Virus record (IMG/VR): IMGVR_UViG_3300025909_000019
Span: 1-20,317 of that record
Reading direction: 5' to 3' (one strand)
Length of the DNA: 20,317 nucleotides
Source of the DNA: a virus
Shown here: in pieces, positions 1 through 6,055 of the stretch
Layout: each line of letters starts with the position of its first letter
Position numbering within the stretch: the first letter of the stretch is position 1
The notes under the pieces: model-generated
Seen by the model: only the letters and a program-made list of their open reading frames with translations
The model's database searches: none
What the model was told of the DNA's origin: nothing
Position numbers and translations under genes: made by a program

Positions 1-5
1 ACACT

Positions 6-479
6 ATGCACAGCCGCTTCCGGCACGCCCTGTGGGACGTGCGAGACGCCGTTGTTGACGACGTGCTCGACGGCCGTCTCGAACTCAACAAGGCGACCAA
101 GCAGCTGCTCACCACCATCCACTTGGCGATCATGTTCGCGCCAGAGCACACGATGCGCTCGGCGGTGATGGCCGTGAGCCTGCTGAAGGACCGAGAGATC
201 GTGCCGCTCGAGAAGGTGCTCAGCAGCAAGGCCGTTCCCGCTCAGCAGCGGCCGCTGCTGCTCGCGCACTACGACAAGGTGCAGCGCGCGACAACAGAGC
301 ATCTGCTGTTCGGGAGCCCTTCCGGCTGGGTTGCGTCGCTCCTCGCGCTCGTTTTCGGGCCTGTCAGGCGGAAGGAGCACCGTCGCGTGGAGAAGACGGT
401 GAAGCGCGAGCTTTCGGCGCTGCCGAGCTTGTATCCGGATGCGCGTCCGACGTCGAGTGAGTTGGCCTGCGCCATCTGA
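6..479 (+). CDS. Hypothetical protein, convergent to the phage operon (possibly 5'-truncated)
   Basis: I do not recognise this 157-residue protein. It is the only convincing plus-strand gene. The ATG at base 6 has no room for a visible ribosome binding site, and the frame stays open to the window edge, so the true start may lie outside. The N-terminal half is helical and charged (RDAVVDDVLDGRLELNKAT). A hydrophobic stretch near residues 105-118 (GWVASLLALVFGPVR) could be one membrane helix, followed by a basic segment (RRKEHRRVEKTVKRE). It ends 17 bases before a hairpin that also closes the minus-strand operon. It could be a phage early or right-arm gene, or a host gene beside a prophage; the sequence does not decide. 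Confidence 0.6.
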   Translation: MHSRFRHALWDVRDAVVDDVLDGRLELNKATKQLLTTIHLAIMFAPEHTMRSAVMAVSLLKDREIVPLEKVLSSKAVPAQQRPLLLAHYDKVQRATTEHLLFGSPSGWVASLLALVFGPVRRKEHRRVEKTVKRELSALPSLYPDARPTSSELACAI

Positions 480-496
480 CTCGCAGACATGACGAA

Positions 497-530
497 AGCG
501 CCCCCACCGCCGTGAGGCAGTGGGGGCGCT
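497..530. terminator. Hairpin terminator between convergent genes
   Basis: Perfect 11-bp inverted repeat: AGCGCCCCCAC at 497-507 and GTGGGGGCGCT at 520-530, with a 12-base loop that can form an inner 3-bp stem closed by a GTGA tetraloop on the plus strand. It lies 17 bases after the plus-strand stop and about 20 bases after the last minus-strand stop. On the minus strand the stem is followed by TTCGTC, a weak T tract, so it best fits the end of the long phage operon. It may act in both directions. Confidence 0.8.
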
Positions 531-551
531 GTCGTGCGGGGCCGCGTGGTG

Positions 552-1337
552 CTACACGCGGGTGAGGTCCTGCTGGAGCGTCGCGAGGTCGAACCCCTCG
601 ACGGTCCGGCCGCGGGTCTGGTCCTCGATGGTGAGTGGGGCGTACCCCTCGTCCATGTACTTCGTGAGGAACCGGGCGGTGACGGGCTGCCTGCGGCCCC
701 AGGTGATGCAGTCGTAGAGGCCGGTCGTCGGGTCGTAGTAGACGATCGGGACGTAGTGGCCACCCTCGGTCTTGGAGCGCGAGACGACTTCCCACGGCTT
801 CCCGGCGTTGAACTGGTCCATGGCGCTGGTGGGGAACTCGATGCCGATGGCGGCGACGCCGAACAGGTAGAGGCTCTGCTGGATCTGGGTGAGGTCGCCG
901 GGGTGCAGCGCCGTGTAGGCGGTGATCTTGTGCCGTCGCCCGGTGGCGTCGCGGAGGCCCTTGCTGCGGCGGTATCCCATGGCGGTGCGGACGTCGGTGC
1001 CGTTGTCGGTGGAGGGGTCGCCGATGCGGTAGCCGGTGCAGGCGCTGTAGTCGCCGATCGCGCACGCGCCGGTGAAGGTGACCTTCCGGCCGCGTTCGAG
1101 GTTCCACAGGATGGTCTCGTGGTCGCCGCCGGCCCAGACGCAGTCCCCGGCGCCTTGGAAGCCGGGGGTGACGGTGTCGTCGGGGCCGTTGCCGAGCATC
1201 CCCCACGCGTCGGTCGCGACGGTCCGGTCGTGGCCGAGCGGTCCGGGTGGGAGCGTCGGGAGCGCGGCCGTGTAGCTGGCGAGCTTGAGGTCGCGTGGGT
1301 CGTCGACGTGCGGCGTCTTCCCGAGGTGCAGGGTCAC
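552..1337 (-). CDS. Papain-like cysteine peptidase homologue
   Basis: A 261-residue protein with a papain-type layout. A Cys sits in GDCVWAGG (C66) near the start of the fold, a His in GGHYVPIVYY (H194), and a Trp-Gly in ITWG (residues 212-214). This resembles the Cys/His/(Asn or Asp)-Trp order of C1/C39-like peptidases found in actinobacterial and phage genomes. The block around residues 118-170 (GYRRSKGLRD, RHKITAY, LFGVAAIGIEFP) supports that family. No signal peptide is visible. The GTG start at 1337 overlaps the upstream stop as GTGA; another GTG at 1340 adds one residue. It is the last gene of the operon, after the three-helix membrane protein. Its role is inferred only: accessory lysis, virion entry, or a non-enzymatic relic of the fold. 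Confidence 0.65.
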   Translation of the reverse strand: MTLHLGKTPHVDDPRDLKLASYTAALPTLPPGPLGHDRTVATDAWGMLGNGPDDTVTPGFQGAGDCVWAGGDHETILWNLERGRKVTFTGACAIGDYSACTGYRIGDPSTDNGTDVRTAMGYRRSKGLRDATGRRHKITAYTALHPGDLTQIQQSLYLFGVAAIGIEFPTSAMDQFNAGKPWEVVSRSKTEGGHYVPIVYYDPTTGLYDCITWGRRQPVTARFLTKYMDEGYAPLTIEDQTRGRTVEGFDLATLQQDLTRV

Positions 1338-1639
1338 CACGGCTTGAACAGGTCGGTGTGGGCGCCGAGGAGGGACCAGGCGACCAGGGCGAGCAGGATC
1401 GCGGCGGCCATCGCGAGGACCCCGTGGAGCTCCGCATAACCGGCGTCGCTGCCGGTCTTCGCGGTGGGGGTGACCTGCGCGCGGGTGACGGGGATCCCGA
1501 CGAGCGTCGCGATGGTGACGACGGTCGCGAGGATCTGCTCGTCGACGCCGCACAGCGCGAGGACGACGAGGAGGGCGGAGATGAGGCCGCCGTAGAAGGC
1601 GACGGGCTCATGGCGCAGCTTGGTGAGCAGGGCAGTCAT
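1334..1639 (-). CDS. Three-helix membrane protein, candidate holin
   Basis: A 101-residue membrane protein with hydrophobic segments at about residues 15-32 (FYGGLISALLVVLALCGV), 36-52 (ILATVVTIATLVGIPVT) and 74-93 (VLAMAAAILLALVAWSLLG). A short polar linker separates helices two and three. It follows the endolysin immediately, the usual holin place in actinophage lysis cassettes. Holins release or activate endolysin by opening the cytoplasmic membrane; that role here is inferred from size, topology and position. The start is uncertain: ATG at 1639 is chosen, but an in-frame GTG at 1648 overlaps the endolysin stop (GTGA) and would add MIR. A second membrane protein at 3554-3808 competes for the holin role. 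Confidence 0.7.
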   Translation of the reverse strand: MTALLTKLRHEPVAFYGGLISALLVVLALCGVDEQILATVVTIATLVGIPVTRAQVTPTAKTGSDAGYAELHGVLAMAAAILLALVAWSLLGAHTDLFKPW

Positions 1640-1644
1640 GCGGA

Positions 1645-2250
1645 TCACGCCTTCGGGAGCGAGTTGAGCGGGTGGGTCTTCGGGAGCTGCTTCACGTCGG
1701 CGGCGGTCAGGCCGCGGGCCTGGTACGCCTGGAGGCTGATGTGTTCGAGGTGGCTGCCGACGACCTCGTACACCTCGGGGGCGCCGTCGAAGCGGACGAT
1801 CATGCGGGTCTCCTTCGGAGCGGGTGTGGGTGCCGGGGCGGGTGCGCCGAAGACGTGCCAGGGGGCGTGGCTGTCGTAGAACGCGGGGTCGTCCGACACG
1901 GACAGGTGGATGTGGTCGTAGTGCTGGCTGAACCCGCTGTAGGGGCGCCATGCCCAGTCCTGGATGGCGCTGCAGATCCGGCCGCGGTAGATGACGTACT
2001 TGACGCGCTGGTCGCCGGCGTGGCCCATGACGCGGAGGGTTTCGGCGAGGGCGATGGTGAAGGGGGCGGTGGTGATGTCCCAGGCGGTGACGACGCCGGC
2101 GTGGGGCGGGAGGGGGTTGTGGTCGGACTGTTCGGCCTGGTGGCGGGCGTCGCCGATGGTCCCGTCTGACTGGCGCGGCCGGTCGGGGTAGCGCGCGTTG
2201 ACCTCGGCCTGGAGGGTCTTGATGGCTTCGGCGAGTCGCCAGGTGCTCAT
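1645..2250 (-). CDS. Endolysin, M15-like peptidase
   Basis: A 201-residue cell-wall hydrolase. The catalytic part (about residues 1-130) carries the signature seen in phage M15/VanY-like lysins: SDHNP with H44, then VVTAWDIT with D58, then QHYDHIHLSV with H113 and H115. These are the likely zinc ligands and catalytic residues for cutting peptidoglycan peptide cross-links. A Pro/Ala linker (APAPAPTPAP, about residues 136-146) joins a C-terminal module of about 50 residues (VYEVVGSHLEHISL, HPLNSLPKA), probably for wall binding. There is no signal peptide, so export should depend on a holin. The ATG overlaps the HNH stop as ATGA, with GGAG six bases upstream inside the HNH gene. The family call is firm; the exact bond cut is not known. 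Confidence 0.88.
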   Translation of the reverse strand: MSTWRLAEAIKTLQAEVNARYPDRPRQSDGTIGDARHQAEQSDHNPLPPHAGVVTAWDITTAPFTIALAETLRVMGHAGDQRVKYVIYRGRICSAIQDWAWRPYSGFSQHYDHIHLSVSDDPAFYDSHAPWHVFGAPAPAPTPAPKETRMIVRFDGAPEVYEVVGSHLEHISLQAYQARGLTAADVKQLPKTHPLNSLPKA

Positions 2251-2259
2251 GGGTGCTCC
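2247..2259 (-). repeat. Junction repeat, copy downstream of the HNH gene
   Basis: Minus-strand sequence GGAGCACCCATGA. It matches 12 of 13 bases of the copy at 2549-2561. It contains the Shine-Dalgarno, the end of the HNH frame (EHP-stop) and the endolysin ATG. The two copies bracket the HNH gene. Confidence 0.6.
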
Positions 2260-2552
2260 AGGCTTGTCGGGGTGGGGTGCGGCGGCCGTCCGGCCCAGGC
2301 GCGGGCGGCGAGCTGCTGCACGTACCGGCTGTAGCCCTTCCGGACGGCCGGGCCCGGGTCGCCGCCGGCGTGGACGTAGGCGTCGATGAGTCGGTGCGTC
2401 GCGGTGTGGCTGTTCGGGCAGAGCGGCACGAGGTTGCTCGTGATCGTCTGGCCGCCCCATGACTGCGGCAGGACGTGATGCAGGTTCACGACGTAGGCCG
2501 CCGGGGAGTGCTTCGTGACGCAGCGGCACACGGGCGGGACGGGGCTCGTCAC
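2247..2552 (-). CDS. HNH endonuclease
   Basis: A 101-residue protein with an HNH core: VNLHHVLPQSWGG (H25-H26), TSNLVPLCPN (N40, C45) and SHTATH (H49, H53). The early CRC at residues 9-11 together with C45 may form a structural zinc site. HNH nucleases nick or cut DNA using one metal ion. In phages they serve as homing nucleases or, when next to terminase, help packaging. This one lies in the lysis cassette far from the terminase, which favours a selfish or homing role (inference). The GTG start at 2552 has AGGAG five bases upstream and overlaps the preceding stop (GTGA). Its 3' end overlaps the endolysin start. Near-identical 13-base junctions flank it, suggesting insertion between two older coupled genes. 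Confidence 0.87.
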   Translation of the reverse strand: MTSPVPPVCRCVTKHSPAAYVVNLHHVLPQSWGGQTITSNLVPLCPNSHTATHRLIDAYVHAGGDPGPAVRKGYSRYVQQLAARAWAGRPPHPTPTSLEHP

Positions 2553-2561
2553 GGGTGCTCC
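2549..2561 (-). repeat. Junction repeat, copy upstream of the HNH gene
   Basis: Minus-strand sequence GGAGCACCCGTGA. It holds the Shine-Dalgarno and GTG start of the HNH gene and the EHP-stop end of the Cys-rich gene. It differs from the copy at 2247-2259 by one base, G for A in the start codon. Confidence 0.6.
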
Positions 2562-2725
2562 TTGCCGTTCGGGGTGTCGTGGATGTCCCACATGACGCGG
2601 GTGATGAGCCGAAGGCCGCAGAGCCCGGCGGTACAGCCGCACCAGCCGGAGACCCATCCGTCGCACCGCCAGTGCTGCTTGATGCGGCAGGCGGCGCAGG
2701 CGGATGGGGTGATGTCTTCGAGCAC
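2549..2725 (-). CDS. Small Cys-rich protein, probable zinc-binding
   Basis: A 58-residue protein read from GTG at 2725, two bases after the upstream stop, to a TGA at 2549 that overlaps the HNH start. It has cysteines at positions 10, 13, 21, 29, 31 and 36 plus H18, laid out as SACAACR, KQHWRC, GWCGC and GLCG. The CxxC and CxC pairs suggest a zinc-finger or zinc-ribbon fold. No Shine-Dalgarno is obvious, so translation is probably coupled to the preceding gene. The function is unknown. Its tight packing between two other genes and the fact that it fills an otherwise empty 174-base gap support it being real. It ends in EHP, as the HNH protein does, because of the duplicated junction. Confidence 0.65.
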   Translation of the reverse strand: MLEDITPSACAACRIKQHWRCDGWVSGWCGCTAGLCGLRLITRVMWDIHDTPNGKEHP

Positions 2726-2726
2726 C

Positions 2727-3101
2727 TCAGCGGTAGCTGGCGCACGACCCGATGACGCCGGCGCGGGCGGCGGCGGCCTTCCGCTGCTGCGCGAGGCGGA
2801 TCACCTGCTCCTGACGGGCCGCGAGGGATGCCAGCAGCGGGTCGGTCGGGCGGGGGGCCTGCTTCGCGATGTCGAGGAGCTGCTGGTAGAGGTCGGCGTC
2901 GGCCGCGACGCTGTCGTGGTTGCTCTGGTCGTAGCTCTGCCGTTGCAGGCAGCGGTGGTAGATCGTCGCCTTCAGGTCCTTCAGCTGCGCCCGATACGCC
3001 AGCGTGAGGCCGAGGCTCGAGGCGAGCAGGCAGAGCAGCCCGATGAGGGCGAGGACCTGCGTCACTGTGAGGGTCCGCTCGCCGCGCAGTAGGGCTCTCA
3101 T
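2727..3101 (-). CDS. Single-pass membrane protein of the lysis region
   Basis: A 124-residue protein with a short basic N-terminus (MRALLRGER), one membrane helix at about residues 14-36 (TQVLALIGLLCLLASSLGLTL) and a charged helical domain after it. The positive-inside rule puts the long C-terminal part outside the cytoplasmic membrane. Two cysteines there, C51 (YHRC) and C120 (GSCASYR), could form a disulfide in an oxidising compartment. The ATG at 3101 is preceded by GAGGA, overlapping the upstream stop. I do not recognise a named family. Its position among holin-like and lysin genes suggests a part in host lysis or envelope disruption, which is inference. Confidence 0.72.
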   Translation of the reverse strand: MRALLRGERTLTVTQVLALIGLLCLLASSLGLTLAYRAQLKDLKATIYHRCLQRQSYDQSNHDSVAADADLYQQLLDIAKQAPRPTDPLLASLAARQEQVIRLAQQRKAAAARAGVIGSCASYR

Positions 3102-3108
3102 CGTGTCC

Positions 3109-3570
3109 TCACAGGCAGACCGGGCCGATCTTCACCCGGCACGTCGGGGATGGAGTGGGGCTCGGCGTGGGAGACTGGGGCGGTGAGCCCGCTGGTGTTG
3201 GCGTCGGTCCTGGTGTGGCTGACGGGCGCGGTCCTGGTGCTGGTTGCGGTGTGGCCGAGGCGGCAGGTGTGGACGGCTGCGCGGCGGGTGTCGCTGCCGG
3301 CGATGGTGGCTGCAGCAGTGGAGTGCCACCGAGCTTCAGCACCTGGGCCTGAAGCCCTCGAACGAGTCGTTGCTGGGCTGACAGCTCCTGTGTGTTCGCG
3401 GCGTCCCGGCCGAGGAGCGCGGCGACGGTCTGCTGCTGCTGCCTGATCAGGTCGCGGTTGGCGGTGATGTCCTGCCCGAGGCTCCACAGGCTGTAGGCCG
3501 TGGCGAGGAGCCCTAGGCCGAGGGCCACCACGAGGACGACGAGAGATGTCCGGTCACGTCGGGTCGTCAT
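3109..3570 (-). CDS. Membrane protein with coiled coil and Pro-rich stalk
   Basis: A 153-residue protein with a clear modular design. A basic N-terminus (MTTRRDR) precedes a membrane helix at about residues 9-31 (SLVVLVVALGLGLLATAY). A Gln-rich coiled coil follows at about 33-80 (NRDLIRQQQQTVAALL), then a Pro/Ala/Thr/Ser stalk at about 86-143 with repeated TPSP-like steps. It ends in a short tail with two cysteines (CRVKIGPVCL, C144 and C152). The layout is consistent with a protein anchored in the cytoplasmic membrane whose stiff arm reaches across the cell wall. That is reminiscent of spanin architecture by analogy, with no sequence homology claimed. The ATG at 3570 overlaps the upstream gene by 17 bases. 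Role in lysis is inferred from neighbours. Confidence 0.75.
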   Translation of the reverse strand: MTTRRDRTSLVVLVVALGLGLLATAYSLWSLGQDITANRDLIRQQQQTVAALLGRDAANTQELSAQQRLVRGLQAQVLKLGGTPLLQPPSPAATPAAQPSTPAASATPQPAPGPRPSATPGPTPTPAGSPPQSPTPSPTPSPTCRVKIGPVCL

Positions 3571-3808
3571 GCTTGTCCTCGTCGTCGGTGAGGCGTTTCG
3601 CGATGGCGAGCAGCGCGGCGTCGGTGGCGTCCATCGGCTTGCGTCGGAAGCCGATGGCGAGGCCGCCGATCGTGGCGATGAGTCCGCTGATGGCGGTGAT
3701 GAGTAGGGCGATGCCGGCGAGGTCGGGGCCGCTGTGGGTGACCTGGTCGGCGCCGAGCCACCCGAGGGCGGCGGAGCCAGTGACGCCGAGCAGCCGTAGG
3801 CCGAGCAC
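3554..3808 (-). CDS. Two-helix membrane protein, candidate holin
   Basis: An 84-residue protein starting with GTG at 3808 behind a strong Shine-Dalgarno (GGGAGGAG). It has a moderately hydrophobic segment at about residues 2-18 and a strong one at about 31-54 (GIALLITAISGLIATIGGLAIG), then RRK and a highly charged tail (TDDEDKHDDPT). Small size, up to two helices and a charged C-terminus are typical of class II holins. It is the first gene after the tail module and begins the lysis block. A second holin-like gene follows the endolysin, so one may be the holin and the other a partner or antiholin. This assignment rests on topology and position only. Confidence 0.7.
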   Translation of the reverse strand: MLGLRLLGVTGSAALGWLGADQVTHSGPDLAGIALLITAISGLIATIGGLAIGFRRKPMDATDAALLAIAKRLTDDEDKHDDPT

Positions 3809-3868
3809 AAGCTCCTCCCGCAGGGTCAGTGGTGGGACAGGTGCGCGACGAGCAGCAGGGCTGTCAGG

Positions 3869-4444
3869 TCAGCTCGACCAGGCAAGGAAGGTCCGGATGA
3901 AGTAGAGCCCCGCCACCTTGAAGAACAACGTCGTGTCATCGCTGTCCACGTCGAACCACGTGCCCGTGTAGGACGGGCCGCTGACGCTTCCCCCGGTGCG
4001 GGTCCGGACGTAGGAGCCCGTCAGGAGTTCGGTAGCCGACCCGTCGCCCGTGCCCGTCGAGGAGGCGAGGCGCGTGACCTCAGCCCCGAATTCGGTGTAG
4101 TCAGCCGAGGAGTCGAGTTCGGTGTAACACGGCGCATTGGACGTGCCGAAGTAGAACACGCCAGACGCCTCGTGATAGCCGGTCGAGAGTGCGTAGCTGA
4201 GCGGAAGGACGTTCCGCTGTGTTATCCCTTGCCCGGCGAAAGCGTGGCTGATCATGCGCAGGTTCATCGAACGGTAGGTCTCAGGCTTGCCCCCTGCAGG
4301 GACCTCGCGGTTCGGGAGAGGTCGAGGGAGCGGCTGCGCGGTAGGTGATGCGAGGGTTCCTGGTAGCAGCTTGCGGACGGTGGGGAAGACACGATGGCTG
4401 ACAACCATCTCAGGGTCACGCATCGACGGCGGGCGGCGACTCAC
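3869..4444 (-). CDS. Minor tail or tail-tip protein, unknown family
   Basis: A 191-residue protein that I cannot assign to a named family. GTG at 4444 is chosen because it follows the tail-tip gene stop by two bases; an upstream in-frame extension would overlap that gene. The N-terminal third is basic and Pro-rich (MSRRPPSMRD, PLPRPLPNREVP). From about residue 85 it becomes a Tyr/Thr/Ser-rich, beta-like sequence with no Lys (SYALSTGYHEASGVFYFG, YTGTWFDVDSDDTTLFF). The last gene before a lysis cassette in siphoviruses is often a small tail-tip or receptor-contact protein, and that is the best guess. A 60-base gap with no visible gene separates it from the candidate holin. Confidence 0.6.
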   Translation of the reverse strand: MSRRPPSMRDPEMVVSHRVFPTVRKLLPGTLASPTAQPLPRPLPNREVPAGGKPETYRSMNLRMISHAFAGQGITQRNVLPLSYALSTGYHEASGVFYFGTSNAPCYTELDSSADYTEFGAEVTRLASSTGTGDGSATELLTGSYVRTRTGGSVSGPSYTGTWFDVDSDDTTLFFKVAGLYFIRTFLAWSS

Positions 4445-4446
4445 GC

Positions 4447-6048
4447 TCAGGGCTCCGGGTAGAAGTCGACCTCGTACTGCACGAGACCCTCCTGCGGCTC
4501 GGAGACGCTGATGCTCATGCAACGCCCCTTGATCAGCGTGCCCGTCAGGTCAGGAACGCGAAGGACATCACCCAGACCGAAATCGAGGTACGGCTTCGGA
4601 CCCGGCGACGCCGAGGTGATCGTGAACGGGAGCGTGATCTGCGGCGTCGCCTGCTCACTGAAGAACTGGTCCGCGGTCTGCTGCGCCTGAGTCTTCGAGT
4701 CCGTCCCGCCCGTGCTGATCCCCGTAGCGCGCCGCCCATGCGCCGCGATCGACGGGGCATCCTCCACCAGCAGCCACCCGGTGCCGTGCCGCATCAAGCC
4801 GCTGTTGTAGACCGTCCCGTCCCTGACCGTCGGGGCATTCTGCACCACGTCCCGGCCAGGCAGCAGCGCCAGGGTGTCGCTGAGGTCCTGACCGCGACGG
4901 ACCCACGCGTTCAGCGTGTAATCGTGCGCCATCGCGACGTCCATCCCGGCGTCGGTCAGCTGCGGCAGGACGTCGAGCAGCGACGTCCCGACGTTGAGGG
5001 TCATCTCCTGCCTGTCGGTCCAGGCGACCCCATCCGTGTCGAGCGTGTCGGTGAAGCCGAGCGTCACACCGACGCCACCCATCTCCGACCGCGCGACGGA
5101 CTCCGTCACGAGCGTCTTCAGGATCTGCGCCGCATGCCATCCGGGCGTCGGCGGTGCGTAGCCGTGGACGGTCCAGTCGGTCGTGTCCGTCCGGGTGAGG
5201 AGCGTGACGGGGATCCCGTCAGCGTCGAGAGTCGTGGCGACGCAGATGAACCCGGCCGGGTTGAGCCCGACGGCGGCGGTGTTGTCGCACGACGCCGCGA
5301 GGGTGTGCGGCCCGGCCGAGAGGACCCCCGTCCAGAGGAGCAGCTTCTTCCACCCGTAGGGGTCGGTGTAGTCCGACGCGAGGATCTCTTCACCGTCGAG
5401 CTTCACGCTGAAGTAGTTGTCCCCGGAGGCCCAGATCCCGACGGTCGCGGCCGAGGCGAGGGTGAAGCCGCTGCGGAACCAGTTCCGGCCGGCAGCGGAC
5501 GTCAGGAGCGGGTCGGTGCTCCACAGCCAGTAGGCGTTCGTGTCGGGCCAGCCGTCGGGGTTGTCCGCCCGGTGGGTCGTGTCGAGGTCCCACCGGACAG
5601 CGTGCGGCGCGACCCAGTCCGCTGAGACGCGCCACGGACCGTCGGCGCTGGAGAAGTCGAACGCGCGGGTGTCGCCGGAGACGTCCCGCAGCCCGTACTC
5701 CGGGTAGACGACACCGCCGCGGAGCGGCCTGGCGCGCATCCCGGCGCCTTGCGCGGTGAGCCGACGTGCGTTCCGGCCGCCCGTGTCGGTGCGGGTCGCG
5801 GCCTTGTCCTCGATGATCCACCCGACGGGGTCCATCGCGGGCGCGTTCGTGACGCGCATCTTCACGACGTTCCCACCGTCGAGCAGGGTCGGGTGAGCAG
5901 CGAGGAGGGTGTCATCGAGGGCGAGCTCGAGCTGCCCGTTCCCGTCGCCGTTGAGCTCCTCCTGGAACTGCGGGTTGAACCGGCGTGGCAGGTGCGCGAT
6001 GAGCGTGGCCGCGTCCGGCTCGTAGACGCTCGCCCTGATGCTCGTCAC
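4447..6048 (-). CDS. Tail-tip protein, Gp37-like, with inserted jelly-roll-like domain
   Basis: A 533-residue minor tail protein following the distal tail protein, the place of the tail-associated hub protein in siphoviruses. The N-terminal part (about 1-120) and C-terminal part (about 290-533, e.g. GRDVVQNAPTVRDGTVYN, LGDVLRVPDLTG) match the general pattern of siphovirus ReqiPepy6 Gp37-like proteins, which form the hub at the tail tip. Between about residues 130 and 285 lies an extra domain rich in Trp and Asp (VGIWASGDNYFSVKLDGE, SAGPHTLAASCDN, NPAGFICVATTLD). It resembles galactose-binding or PA14-type jelly rolls and may bind surface glycans (inference). The GTG at 6048 lies seven bases after the Dit stop; longer readings overlap that gene and look non-coding. 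Confidence 0.75.
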   Translation of the reverse strand: MTSIRASVYEPDAATLIAHLPRRFNPQFQEELNGDGNGQLELALDDTLLAAHPTLLDGGNVVKMRVTNAPAMDPVGWIIEDKAATRTDTGGRNARRLTAQGAGMRARPLRGGVVYPEYGLRDVSGDTRAFDFSSADGPWRVSADWVAPHAVRWDLDTTHRADNPDGWPDTNAYWLWSTDPLLTSAAGRNWFRSGFTLASAATVGIWASGDNYFSVKLDGEEILASDYTDPYGWKKLLLWTGVLSAGPHTLAASCDNTAAVGLNPAGFICVATTLDADGIPVTLLTRTDTTDWTVHGYAPPTPGWHAAQILKTLVTESVARSEMGGVGVTLGFTDTLDTDGVAWTDRQEMTLNVGTSLLDVLPQLTDAGMDVAMAHDYTLNAWVRRGQDLSDTLALLPGRDVVQNAPTVRDGTVYNSGLMRHGTGWLLVEDAPSIAAHGRRATGISTGGTDSKTQAQQTADQFFSEQATPQITLPFTITSASPGPKPYLDFGLGDVLRVPDLTGTLIKGRCMSISVSEPQEGLVQYEVDFYPEP

Positions 6049-6055
6049 GTACTCG

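Noticed and set aside
534-1439. 301-codon plus-strand frame opposite the papain-like gene
   Set aside because: Val/Gly/Asp-rich antisense sequence beginning just past the terminator hairpin; no ribosome site and no known motif.
3150-3446. Plus-strand frames opposite the Pro-rich stalk
   Set aside because: Composition follows from the repeated Pro codons on the other strand; no independent coding signal.
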